23,925 bases of DNA, taken from a virus. The translations under genes were made by a program, and so were the position numbers. Under the pieces are notes generated by a model that was given only the letters and a program-made list of their open reading frames with translations, was not told the DNA's origin and made no database searches. The stretch is taken from positions 1-23,925 of IMG/VR virus record IMGVR_UViG_3300031857_001381; one strand, 5' to 3'. This document shows positions 7,145 through 15,600 of the stretch, piece by piece; the first letter of the stretch is position 1; each line of letters starts with the position of its first letter.

Positions 7145-8695
7145 ATGAGCTGGGGTTTCACCCCACTGCTGCCGGCAGCGGCAGACCTGCAGTCCGCCGC
7201 CGGGCCTGCCGCGCAGACGCTCACGCCCGCGCTGTTCACCAACGGCCAGAGTTTCTTCGCTTCCACCGTCACCCCCGGCGCTGTCACGCTGACCCCTGGG
7301 CTGTACTCCAACGACCAGACGTTCTACGCGCCCACGGTGTCCCTGGCGGGCGGTGCCACACAGACGCTGACGGCCAGCCGCTACGACAACGCGGAGACGT
7401 TCTTTGCTGCGTCCGTGGTGCCCGGCGCGGTGGCGCTGTCGCCCGTCAGGTACGACAACGCACAGACCTTCTACGGCCCAACCGTCACGCGTGGCGCCGT
7501 CACCCTCAGCGCCACGCGCTACGACAACGCCCAGAGCTTCTTCGCGCCCACGCTGACCACGGGCGCGGTCACGCTCACGGCGTCCAGGTTCGACAACGCA
7601 CAGACGTTCTACGCCCCCACGGTCGGGCGCGGCGCGGTCACCCTGTCCGCCGCCAGGTACGACAACGCGCAGGCCTTCTACGCTCCCAGTGTGGCGCCTG
7701 GTGCGGTCACCTTGGCGGCGCCGCTGCTGACCAACGTCAACGCCTTCATCACGGCCACAGTCACCCCTGGCGCCATCACGCTGGCCGCGCCGCTGGTGGC
7801 CAACGCCAGCACGCTGTATGCACCCACCGTGGCTCCAGGTGTGGCCACGCTGGCGCCGGCCCGCCTGGACAACGCCTCGGCGTATTACAGCCCCACGGTC
7901 ACCTCCGGCGGCACAACGCTGCTGCCGGCGCTGTACAGCAACACATCCACGTTCTACGGCGCCACCCTCAGCCCTGGCGCCGTCACGATCAGCTTTCCCA
8001 ACTACGTGGCCGTGGGCTATGTCGCCCCGGGCTACGTGTCCTTTCCGGCCTTCAACGTCAACGCCTTTCCGGCGGCCACCGTCACGCCAGGTGTGGTCAC
8101 GCTGGCTCCAGCGCGCGTTGACAACGCCAGCACGTTCTACGCGGCCGCGCTCATCCAGCAGCAGGTGGTGGCCCCACCCCGGCTGGACAACGCCGCCAGC
8201 TTCTACGCCGCCACCGTGGCCACCACGGGTGTCACGCTGGCGCCTGAGCGGCTTGACAACGCCAGCACCTTCTTCGCCCCCACGGTCACCCCCGGCCCGG
8301 TCACCCTGCAGCCGCCGCTGGCCGTCAATGCGGCGCAGTTCCTCGCGCCCACCGTAGAGCTGCAAACCCGCACCATCACCCGCGCCCAGGCGCAGCTGCT
8401 GCGCCGCATTCACGCGCTGCACGGCCTGGCCGCCGCGCCGCTGGTGGTGGGCCCCACCTCGCGCAGCGCGGGCGACATTGCGCAGACCATCAGCCAGGCC
8501 GGCACCACCGTCACCATCGCCACCAGCGCGGCCGATGACGTCTACGTGGCCGACGTGGGCCAGATGATCGAGGAGCTGGCCGCCCTGCACGGCCTGACCG
8601 CCGCGCTGACCGTCACGCCCACCAGCCGCACCGTCGGCGCCCTGGCGCAGACGCTGGCCTCGGTGGCAGGCGTCACCACCGTCACCCGGCAATGA
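7145..8695 (+). CDS. Repeat-rich phage structural protein (about 16 x 23 residues)
   Basis: A 516-residue protein. Residues about 29-412 are tandem units of about 23 residues with the consensus RYDNAQTFYAPTVTPGAVTL; 16 to 17 can be counted, one of them (near nt 7995-8045) degenerate. Each unit alternates an aromatic strand (TFYAPTV) and a small-residue strand (GAVTL), as expected for a beta-solenoid or elongated beta-fibre. The last 100 residues are different: two related helical segments, RIHALHGLAAAPLVV and ELAALHGLTAALTV, each followed by PTSR and IAQT/LAQT. These look like an attachment or assembly domain. The stop overlaps the next ATG. No known family name is recalled with confidence. 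A head- or neck-attached fibre is inferred from position between portal and capsid genes. Confidence 0.75.
   Translation: MSWGFTPLLPAAADLQSAAGPAAQTLTPALFTNGQSFFASTVTPGAVTLTPGLYSNDQTFYAPTVSLAGGATQTLTASRYDNAETFFAASVVPGAVALSPVRYDNAQTFYGPTVTRGAVTLSATRYDNAQSFFAPTLTTGAVTLTASRFDNAQTFYAPTVGRGAVTLSAARYDNAQAFYAPSVAPGAVTLAAPLLTNVNAFITATVTPGAITLAAPLVANASTLYAPTVAPGVATLAPARLDNASAYYSPTVTSGGTTLLPALYSNTSTFYGATLSPGAVTISFPNYVAVGYVAPGYVSFPAFNVNAFPAATVTPGVVTLAPARVDNASTFYAAALIQQQVVAPPRLDNAASFYAATVATTGVTLAPERLDNASTFFAPTVTPGPVTLQPPLAVNAAQFLAPTVELQTRTITRAQAQLLRRIHALHGLAAAPLVVGPTSRSAGDIAQTISQAGTTVTIATSAADDVYVADVGQMIEELAALHGLTAALTVTPTSRTVGALAQTLASVAGVTTVTRQ
7229..8380 (+). repeat. Tandem 69-bp-period coding repeats
   Basis: About 16 diverged in-frame units of roughly 69 bp. 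The best-conserved core is gacaacgc followed by an aromatic codon pair and a cccac(c/g)gt segment. Units are too diverged, contiguous and coding to be a CRISPR array. They appear to have arisen by repeated internal duplication followed by drift, with the units around 7440-7700 the most alike. Confidence 0.8.
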
Positions 8696-8910
8696 GCCTG
8701 GACCCTCGCGCCATCGCCCTGCAGGGCATCGGCTTCGCACCGCTGGCCGTGGCCGCGCTCGGCCTGGTGGGCATCGAGGCCCCGCCCGTGGTGCAACCCG
8801 CAGGCGGGGCCTTCAGCAACCGCCCCTGGCGCGACATCCCCTTCCTGCCCGTGCGCCCACGCCGGCCGCGCAAAAAGCGCCAGGAGGAGCTGCTGTTTCT
8901 CGGCCACTGA
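8692..8910 (+). CDS. Small basic-tailed phage protein, function unknown
   Basis: A 72-residue protein. Residues 1-35 are hydrophobic (ALQGIGFAPLAVAALGLVGI), possibly one membrane-associating helix. The C-terminal third is strongly basic (VRPRRPRKKRQEELLFLG). The start overlaps the previous stop as ATGA, supporting coupled translation with the repeat protein. It could be a small structural or accessory protein; I recognise no family. Confidence 0.6.
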   Translation: MSLDPRAIALQGIGFAPLAVAALGLVGIEAPPVVQPAGGAFSNRPWRDIPFLPVRPRRPRKKRQEELLFLGH

Positions 8911-8934
8911 GGCCCCCGCGCCAAATTGAGCACT

Positions 8935-8965
8935 GTCAAGCCGCGTGCCTTACGCGCTTGACATC
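8935..8965 (+). repeat. Imperfect palindrome, copy 2
   Basis: A 31-bp element with arms gtcaagc and gcttgac plus an inner gcg/cgc pairing, around the same gtgccttac centre as the copy at 2209-2239. It lies in the 76-bp gap between the 72-residue protein and the protease-capsid gene. Though intergenic, it reads in the same phase as copy 1 (ending ALRA then TGA). It may act as a regulatory or RNA-processing hairpin, or be a relic of duplication. Confidence 0.6.
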
Positions 8966-8986
8966 TGGCGCCGCACAGTGCGCCAC

Positions 8987-10837
8987 ATGAGCAAGCTCCC
9001 CCCCTCTCTCCAGCGCGCCCTGCCCAAGGGCCGCACCGAGCGCGCCCTGCAGGTGGAGCGCGCCGCCATCAACGAAGAGGCCCGCACCGCCAGCCTGGCC
9101 TTCGCCAGCGAGACGCCCTATGAGCGCTACTGGGGCGTGGAGATTTTGGACATCACGCCCCAGGCCATGCGCCAGTCGCGCCTGCGCACCGGAGCCAATC
9201 TGCTCGTTGACCACGACTCCCGGGACGTGGTTGGCGTCATCGAGTCCGTTGAAGTGGGTGCGGACAGGGTTGCCCGTGCCACCGTGCGCTTTGGGAAGAG
9301 CGCACGCGCGGAAGAAGTGTGGCAAGACGTCCGCGACGGCATCCGCCGCAACGTGAGCGTCGGCTACATGATCCACAAGGCGCAACTGGTTGAAGAGCGG
9401 GACGGTGTGGAAACCTTCCGCGTCACCGACTGGGAGCCCTTCGAGGTGTCGCTGGTATCCGTGCCAGCCGACCCCACCGTCGGCGTCGGCCGCAGCCTGG
9501 AGTCCTCCCTGGACGCGGGCCCCGATGCAGACCCCACGGCCACCGCACCTGCGGCAGCCGCACCCACCCTCACCACCCCCTCGAAGGAGCACATCGTGTC
9601 TGATGTCACCGTTGACGCGCGCAACCACGCCGCAGAGATTTCCAAGATCGCCAAGGGCCTGCCTGGCGGCGCCGAGATGGCCATGGACGCCATCCAGCGC
9701 GGCCTGACCACCGAGCAGTTCCAGGCCGAAGCCCTGGCCAAGCTGGCCACCGCCCCCGTGCGCACCGCTGACGTGGGCATGAGCCGCTCTGAGGTCAAGC
9801 GCTACAGCCTCATCCGCGCCCTGCACGCCCTGGCCAACCCGGCCGACGCGGCAGCTCAGCGCGCCGCCGCCTTCGAGCGCGAGTGCTCTGACGCTGTGAG
9901 CAGCAAGCTCGGCAAGAGCGCCCGCGGCTTCTTCCTGCCGCACGACGTGCAAAAGCGCGACCTGGTGGTAGGCACGGCATCGGCCGGCGGCAACCTGGTG
10001 GCCACCGACCTGCTGGCTGGCGACTTCATCAGCCTGCTGCGCAACGCGATGGTCATCATGGGCATGGGCACCCGCATGCTGACGGGCCTGAACGGCAACA
10101 TTGCCATCCCGCGCCACAGCGGCGCCGCCACCGCCTACTGGGTGGCCGAGTCTGGCGCACCGACCGAAAGCCAGCAGGCCTTCGACCAGGTGACGATGAG
10201 CCCCAAGACCGTGGGCGCTTACACCGACATCAGCCGCAAGCTGCTGCTGCAGTCCAGCCTGGACGTGGAAGCCCTGGTGCAGCAAGACCTGGCCACCGTG
10301 CTGGGCCTGGCCATCCAGCAGGCTGCCATCAACGGCACGGGCGCCAGCAACCAGCCCAGCGGCCTGCTGACGCTCATCACCCCGAGCGTGGCTGGCGGCA
10401 CCGACGGTCTGGCACCCACCTGGGCGCACATGGTCGAGCTGGAGACGGACGTCTCCGTGGCCAACGCCGACGTGGGCACGCTGAGCTACCTGACCAACGC
10501 CAAGGTGCGCGGCAAGCTCAAGGGCACCCCCAAGGTGTCGGGCCAGAACGGCTTCATCTGGGAAGGTGGCGACACGCCGGTCAACGGCTACCGCGCCGCA
10601 GTCACCAACGGTGTGCCGTCCAACCTCACCAAGGGCACGGGCACCAACCTGTCGGCGGTCATCTTCGGCAACTTTGCCGATCTGCTGATCGGCATGTGGG
10701 GCACGCTGGACCTGATGGTGGACCCGTACAGCAACTCCACCAGCGGCACCGTGCGCGTGGTGGCCCTGCAGGACGTGGACGTGGCCGTGCGCCACGCCGA
10801 GTCCTTCGCCACCATGGTGGACGCCATCACGGCCTGA
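8987..10837 (+). CDS. Prohead protease fused to HK97-type major capsid protein
   Basis: A 616-residue fusion. Residues about 1-170 are an HK97 (U35) prohead protease: the candidate catalytic His is in LLVDHDS (His76), the Ser in RNVSVGYM (Ser124), followed by the typical WEPFEVSLVSVPADP. An Ala/Pro/Thr linker (about 180-200) leads to a helical delta-domain-like scaffold region, then the HK97 capsid fold. The capsid part shows GGNLVATDLLAGDFISLLRN, IAIPRHSGAATAYWVAESG and VTMSPKTVGAYTDISRKLL. The protease normally removes the delta domain during maturation. ATG 8987 gives a normal protease N-terminus; a GTG at 8945 would add 14 unlike residues overlapping the palindrome. An internal GTG start at 9596 could yield a separate capsid protein. 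Confidence 0.92.
   Translation: MSKLPPSLQRALPKGRTERALQVERAAINEEARTASLAFASETPYERYWGVEILDITPQAMRQSRLRTGANLLVDHDSRDVVGVIESVEVGADRVARATVRFGKSARAEEVWQDVRDGIRRNVSVGYMIHKAQLVEERDGVETFRVTDWEPFEVSLVSVPADPTVGVGRSLESSLDAGPDADPTATAPAAAAPTLTTPSKEHIVSDVTVDARNHAAEISKIAKGLPGGAEMAMDAIQRGLTTEQFQAEALAKLATAPVRTADVGMSRSEVKRYSLIRALHALANPADAAAQRAAAFERECSDAVSSKLGKSARGFFLPHDVQKRDLVVGTASAGGNLVATDLLAGDFISLLRNAMVIMGMGTRMLTGLNGNIAIPRHSGAATAYWVAESGAPTESQQAFDQVTMSPKTVGAYTDISRKLLLQSSLDVEALVQQDLATVLGLAIQQAAINGTGASNQPSGLLTLITPSVAGGTDGLAPTWAHMVELETDVSVANADVGTLSYLTNAKVRGKLKGTPKVSGQNGFIWEGGDTPVNGYRAAVTNGVPSNLTKGTGTNLSAVIFGNFADLLIGMWGTLDLMVDPYSNSTSGTVRVVALQDVDVAVRHAESFATMVDAITA
9584..9598 (+). promoter_or_regulatory. Internal ribosome-binding site and GTG start for capsid-only product
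   Basis: AAGGAG at 9584-9589, a 6-nt spacer and an in-frame GTG at 9596-9598 lie precisely at the protease-capsid junction, after the Ala/Pro linker. Initiation here would give a 413-residue protein, a usual length for an HK97 capsid protein with its scaffold domain. It is one of the best Shine-Dalgarno matches in the window, which argues against chance, although the site is also coding (Lys-Glu). Confidence 0.65.
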
Positions 10838-10856
10838 TCGTAGGGCGAGGCCAAAC

Positions 10857-11159
10857 GTGTTCACCGAAGACCTGAGCCCGTTCTTCAACACCGCAGGCTT
10901 TGCCATCGGGGCCACCCTCGATGGCGCTGCGGTGCAGGGGATCTTCGACGCAGGTTTTGACGACGCACCGCTGGCCGGCTTCGGCACGGCCGGCACCTCG
11001 CCCACCTTCATGCTGCCCTCAGCCAGCGTGCCCGCTGCGCCCGAGGGCAAGGCCTTCATCGTCTCCACCGGCTCCGCGGCGGGCAACTACCGCGTGGGCA
11101 ACGCCAAGCACGACGGCACGGGCGTTTGCACGCTCGAGCTGCTGCTGAACCGCACCTGA
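10857..11159 (+). CDS. Head-tail joining protein candidate (lambda gpFII-like)
   Basis: A 100-residue protein starting at GTG, with an AGGGCGAGG purine run upstream (about 10842-10850). It begins MFTEDLSPFFNTAGFAIGAT and contains FDAGFDDAPLAGFGTAGTSP, a pattern seen in small gpFII-type head-tail attachment proteins that join the filled head to the tail. Its place directly between the capsid and tail tube genes matches lambda order. It is beta-rich with a C-terminal strand CTLELLLNRT. The assignment rests on pattern and position, and no tail terminator gene is evident beside it. Confidence 0.65.
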   Translation: MFTEDLSPFFNTAGFAIGATLDGAAVQGIFDAGFDDAPLAGFGTAGTSPTFMLPSASVPAAPEGKAFIVSTGSAAGNYRVGNAKHDGTGVCTLELLLNRT

Positions 11160-11187
11160 CATCTCACTTCCAGTTTAGGAGTCCACC

Positions 11188-11649
11188 ATGACCGTACGTT
11201 CATCTGCCGGCACCACCATTTCCTTGTCTGCCGGCATCCCCGCCACGTTCAACACCGCCGGTTACACCGCGCTGACCTGGACGGCCATCGGCGAAGTCAC
11301 CGACCTCGGCGAGTTTGGCCGCGAGTTCAACCTGATCACGCACAACCCCATCGGCTCGCGTGGCACCGTCAAGCTCAAGGGCTCGTTTAACGAGGGCTCG
11401 ATCACGATGCAGATGGGCCTGGACACCGATGACGCCGGCCAGATCCTGGCCAAGGCGGCCAGCCTGTCGGACAACGACTACAGCTTCAAGATCATCACGC
11501 AAAACGGCGACGACTATTACTTTCAGGCGAAGGTCATGTCGTTCAAGGTCAACGTCGGGTCTGTGGACTCGGTGACCTCGGCCACCATCATGCTGGAGCT
11601 GACCACCAACAGCGCCGGCGTGGGCATCATCGAAGACCTGGCCGCCTGA
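11188..11649 (+). CDS. Major tail tube protein
   Basis: A 153-residue protein preceded by a clear AGGAG eight nt before the ATG, consistent with high expression. Features of long-tailed phage tube proteins include ALTWTAIGEVTDLGEFG, KLKGSFNEGSITMQMG and DNDYSFKIITQNGDDYYF, followed by VMSFKVNVGSVDSVTSATI and a C-terminal strand. It would polymerise as hexameric rings around the tape measure. The following chaperone pair and tape measure confirm the tail module order. Confidence 0.87.
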   Translation: MTVRSSAGTTISLSAGIPATFNTAGYTALTWTAIGEVTDLGEFGREFNLITHNPIGSRGTVKLKGSFNEGSITMQMGLDTDDAGQILAKAASLSDNDYSFKIITQNGDDYYFQAKVMSFKVNVGSVDSVTSATIMLELTTNSAGVGIIEDLAA

Positions 11650-11693
11650 TCGGCGCCTGGCTGAACTCGACGAGACACCTTGAGCACCGACTC

Positions 11694-11728
11694 GGCGGGC
11701 GTCTCCTCTTTGCGGGGGAGCGTCCGCC
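11694..11728 (+). promoter_or_regulatory. Stem-loop between tail tube and chaperone genes
   Basis: Arms 11694-11706 and 11716-11728 can pair over 13 positions (about ten Watson-Crick pairs, wobbles and one mismatch) around a 9-nt loop tctttgcgg. There is no T-run after it, so it is not a classic intrinsic terminator. It lies in the 126-bp untranslated gap, the longest inside the tail operon. It could stabilise the tube mRNA or reduce read-through into the low-abundance chaperone genes (inference). Confidence 0.45.
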
Positions 11729-11775
11729 GGGCACGGGCACACCCCGCAACCCCCGCAAAGACACCCACACCCACC

Positions 11776-12177
11776 ATGTTTGAGATCACCTCCCTCGCCG
11801 CCAAGGACACGTTCACGCACCCCTTGGTCAACGCCAACGACGAGCCGCTGCTGGACGCCGCTGGCGAGCCGTTGTCCGTCACCGTCTACGGCCCCGGCAG
11901 CAAGCCCTACCAGAAGGCCAACGCCGAGCGCACCCAGCGCATGATGAAGCGCCTGCAGCGCAAGGGCAAGCTGGAGATGAGCGCCGAAGAGCAGGCGCGC
12001 GAAAACGCCGCCTTCCTGGCCGCCTGCACCGTCAGCTTCAACGGCTGGAGCTACAAGGGCGACGCCACCGCCTTCGAGGCCGCCTACGCGGACCCGTCCA
12101 TCGGCTTCATCGCTGACCAGGTGAGCAAGGCCATCGGTGACTGGGCAAATTTTTCGCAGACCTCGCAGAGCAGCTGA
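11776..12177 (+). CDS. Tail assembly chaperone, gpG-like
   Basis: A 133-residue protein (MFEITSLAAKDTFTHPLVNA start). It has a short beta N-terminal part (about 40 residues) and then charged helices (RTQRMMKRLQRKGKLEMS, EEQARENAAFLAACTV) with a conserved-looking WSYKG segment. Position, size and the programmed frameshift near its 3' end identify it as the upstream partner of a gpG/gpGT pair that coats the tape measure during tail assembly. The ATG at 11776 is chosen over an in-frame GTG at 11680, which would add 32 Pro/Ala/Arg-rich residues covering the stem-loop. In frame 0 it ends WANFSQTSQSS. Confidence 0.82.
   Translation: MFEITSLAAKDTFTHPLVNANDEPLLDAAGEPLSVTVYGPGSKPYQKANAERTQRMMKRLQRKGKLEMSAEEQARENAAFLAACTVSFNGWSYKGDATAFEAAYADPSIGFIADQVSKAIGDWANFSQTSQSS
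12147..12153 (+). other. Slippery heptamer A-AAT-TTT for -1 frameshifting
   Basis: The heptamer reads GC A AAT TTT in the frame of the gpG-like gene, which fits the X-XXY-YYZ rule (AAA, TTT, T). It lies 22 nt before the frame-0 stop codon. After a -1 slip the ribosome continues from 12153 as FADLAEQLSLYVRQLAYLQ into an open frame ending at 12644. Location at the end of the chaperone gene just ahead of the tape measure is the standard site for this event in long-tailed phages. Confidence 0.85.
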
Positions 12178-12644
12178 GCCTTTACGTCCGCCAGCTGGCC
12201 TACCTGCAGACCGCCCCCGAGCCCAAGCGAAAACCCAAGAACCCGCCCGCAGACCACCAACGCTCGCCCACCAGAATGCAACGCCACCACAGCCAAGGAA
12301 CGCAGCCCCCGCTGCCCGAGCCTGGGCTGGCGCGGCATCTGGTGGACTACCTGCTGCAGGTGGGACCCACCGGGTACGGCGCCATGGGCCCGGTGCCCCT
12401 GAGCCACAGCGAGATTGCCGCCTGGCAAGCCAACACCGGCGTGGATCTCACCGCCTGGGAGGCCACCACGCTGCGCACGCTCAGCATCGACTGGATCACC
12501 AGCTCGCAGGCCGCACAGGCTGAGGATTGCCCCGCGCCTTGGGTGGACGTGCACCAGGTCGAGCGCGACCGCGTGGCAGACGCGGTGCGCAACATCTTCG
12601 GCGGCCGCGCCCGCCAGCAACGCCAGCCGCAAGGAGCGCACTGA
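12153..12644 (+). CDS. Tail assembly chaperone, gpT-like part expressed by -1 frameshift
   Basis: The -1 frame region encodes about 163 residues that are probably made only as a C-terminal extension of the gpG-like protein (join 11776..12153 with 12153..12644, total 289 residues). It starts FADLAEQLSLYVRQLAYLQ, passes through a Pro/His-rich linker and enters a helical domain with LPEPGLARHLVDYLLQVG and TTLRTLSIDWITSSQ. The GT fusion recruits the tube protein to the tape measure and is absent from mature tails. An ATG at 12276 lies inside the linker and has no evident ribosome-binding site. The stop overlaps the tape measure ATG at 12644. Confidence 0.8.
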   Translation, partial: FADLAEQLSLYVRQLAYLQTAPEPKRKPKNPPADHQRSPTRMQRHHSQGTQPPLPEPGLARHLVDYLLQVGPTGYGAMGPVPLSHSEIAAWQANTGVDLTAWEATTLRTLSIDWITSSQAAQAEDCPAPWVDVHQVERDRVADAVRNIFGGRARQQRQPQGAH

Positions 12645-15600
12645 TGCAGGCCGGCGCGCTCAACATCAAGCTGATGGCGGACATCGTGGATGTCCAGCGC
12701 AAGATGGCGCAGATGCAGCAGCTGGCGCAAGCCACGTCCAACGGCATGGCATCGGCCTTCAGCGGGCTGGGCGCCAAGATTGGAGCCGCGCTCAGCGTGG
12801 GGGCCATCGCCGCGTTTGTGAAGCAAACGGTCGACGCCATCGACGCCATGAACGACCTGGCAGATGCCACGGGCGCCAGCATCGAGGAAATCAGCAAGCT
12901 CGACCAAGTGGCGCGGCGCAATGGCCAGTCGCTCGACCAGGTGGGCGGCATGCTGGTGAAGTTCAACGCTGCGCTGAAAGAGGCGGACGGCAAAAACGGC
13001 GCCAGCATCGCCCTGCAGGCCATCGGCCTGGAGGCCGCCAAGCTGCGCCAGACAGACCCCGCCGAGGCCCTGCGTCAGACGGCGGTGGCCTTGGCCGGCT
13101 TTGCCGACGACGGCAACAAGGCCCGCATCGTGCAGGAGCTGTTTGGCAAAAGCGTGCGAGATGCCGCCCCATTCCTGAAAGACCTGGCCGAGGCCGGCCA
13201 GCTCAACGCCAGCGTCACCACGCAGCAGGCGGCTGAGGCAGAGAAGTTCAACAAGCAGCTCTTTGCTCTGCAGGAGGCGGCCGGCACTGCCGGGCGGTCC
13301 ATTGTCTCGGACCTGCTGCCGCCCATGACGGAGCTGCTGGACAAGTTCAACCGCTTCCGCATGAATGGCGGCGTGCTTTCCGGCTTCTTTGACCTGCTGG
13401 TTTCGCAGTTCAAGGACGCGCGCGTGCAGGCCACGCTGGAGGAGATCGAGCGGCTGGAAGAGCGCTTGCGCAACCCCAAAGTGACCGGCTTCAACCGAAG
13501 CAGTCTGCAGCAGGAACTTCGGCAAGCTACCCAGCAGCTCAAAGACCTGCAGGGGGAGGCGCTCAAGGCCCGCACCGCGCTGGACCAGGCGCTGGGTAGA
13601 TCGAACGCCGGCGCTGGCCGCGGGGACGACATCAATCCACCGTTTGCGCGTCGAGCGCCGTCAGTGGCTGACATCAACGCCTTGACCCAGGCCCAAACCC
13701 GCCAGGACGAGCAAGCCAAGGCCGCAGCCAAGGCGCGCGAGGCCGAGGCCGATCGGCAATCACGTGCCCACCTGGCCTGGCTCAAGCGCGTGGACGAGGC
13801 CGAAGAGGCGGCAGAAAAGGCCGCCCAGGCTGAACTCAAGCGCATGGCGGACTTGCAGCAGGCCGAGCTGGAGCTGGCCGCCTCGCGCCAGCTGCGCCAG
13901 GTGGCCGCCTACGAGGCCGAAGAGCAGGCGATCGACGCGCGGCTGAAGTCTGCCGGCGACATGCTGCAGGCGATCGAGCGCGAGACGCAGGCGCTCAGCA
14001 TGTCCAACACCGAGCGCGAGGTGTCCAACGCGCTGCTGGAGCTGGAGCGCCTGGGCCTGGAGAAGGGCACTTACGCCTACGAGGAATACGCCCGCAAGAT
14101 CCGCGAGGCCATCGTCAACCGGGAAAACGTGCGCGCCAGCATCGAGCAGACGCAGCAGATTCAGCGCGAGTGGGAGCGTGTTTCAGACCAGATCGGCCAA
14201 AGCCTCACCGACGCCCTGATGCGGGGCGGCAAAAGCGCCTGGGAGTACATCAAGGGCCTGTTCCGCAGCATGGTGCTGCGGCCGATCATCCAGGCGGTGG
14301 TCAATCCGGTGGTGGGGGCCGCGCAGGCTGCCGTCGGGTCTGCTCTGGGCCTGTCCGCAGGGTCTGCGGCTGCAGGATCCGCTTTCGGAAATGCAGCAGG
14401 CGCGGCCATTGGGTCGGCCATCTTTGGCTCCAGCGCAGCCTACGGCGCGGCCATCGGCACCACAAGTGTGGCGGCAGGCTCCCAAGCAGCCATGCTGGCA
14501 GCGCAGACGGGCAGCTTTGGTGCAGCGGGTTTGACGGCCACCAGCAGCGCTGCCGCAGGCGCCGGCTCCGGCTTCATGGCCACGGCAGCTGCTGCAGGCC
14601 CTTACGTGCTCGCAGCCCTGGCCGTGCTCAACGCCGCGGGCGTCTTCCGCAGCAAGAAGATCGTCGGCGGCGGCCTCACTGGCACCCTGGGCGAAGGCGA
14701 CATCGAAAGCTACGACCTGCAGCGCCGCGGCGGCACGCTGTTCAGTGGGCCGGACTACAGCATGGTCAATCAGCGCGTCAGCGCCGAGAGCCAGGCCATT
14801 CAGACCGCTTACGAGGCGCTGCGCACCAACGCCGTCAACATGGCTGAAGCCCTGGGCCTGAGCAGCGATGCGGTCAAGACCTTCACCACGCAGCTCGGCA
14901 CCGACGTGCTGCACAACGACCTGGCCGCCCGCGGCATCAAGCTCGATGGCCTGACGCCCGAGGAGGCCGCGCAGAAGGTGCAGGCCGCCCTCAGTCAGGC
15001 CAATGAGGACTTGGCCGCCTTTGTGCTGGGTGCCAGCCGCACGGTCACCGAGACCATCACCACCAGCGTGGAAGACTGGGAAGAAAGCGAAAACGGCCGC
15101 TGGATGCGCGGCTACATCGACCAGGTCAGCCAAGTCACCCGCACCATCGAGGCCACCGGGCCCAGCTTTGCCCGCACGGGCGAGACCGCCGTGCAGACCC
15201 TCACGCGCCTGGCCAGCAGCATCAGCACCATCAACCCCGTGCTGGAGCTGCTGGGCCTGCAACTGTTTGACACCAGCCTGGCCGGCGCAGACCTGGCCAG
15301 CACCATGGCCGACGCCTTTGGCGGCCTGGAGAACTTCACCCAGGTCACGGCGCAGTACTACCAGGAGTTTTTCAGCGAAGCCGAGCGCACCGCGCACGTC
15401 ACCGGCCAACTGACCGAGGCGCTGGGCGGCATGGGCATGACCCTGCCCACCACGCGCGACGCCTTCCGCGACCTGGTGGAAGCCCAAGACCTGACCACCG
15501 AGGCCGGCCGCAAGAACTTTGCCACGCTGATGCAGCTCAGCGGCACCTTTGCTGCCATCACGCCCGTGCTAGAGGAGGTGGCCGAAGCCGGCGAAACCGT

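Noticed and set aside
7229-8380. CRISPR-like regular repeats
   Set aside because: Units are contiguous, in frame, diverged and encode a regular protein repeat; there are no unique spacers and no cas genes.
7010-11086. Long minus-strand open frames (576 and 716 codons)
   Set aside because: They lie opposite the repeat protein and the capsid gene, are Gly/Arg/His/Val-rich shadows of GC-rich coding DNA, and show no domain.
11680-11775. Upstream GTG start for the gpG-like chaperone
   Set aside because: It would translate the stem-loop region into a Pro/Ala/Arg-rich leader unlike chaperone N-termini.
12527-12643. Earlier ATG for the tape measure protein
   Set aside because: The added 39 residues are Arg/Pro-rich and overlap the frameshifted chaperone frame; ATG 12644 has AAGGAG at good spacing.
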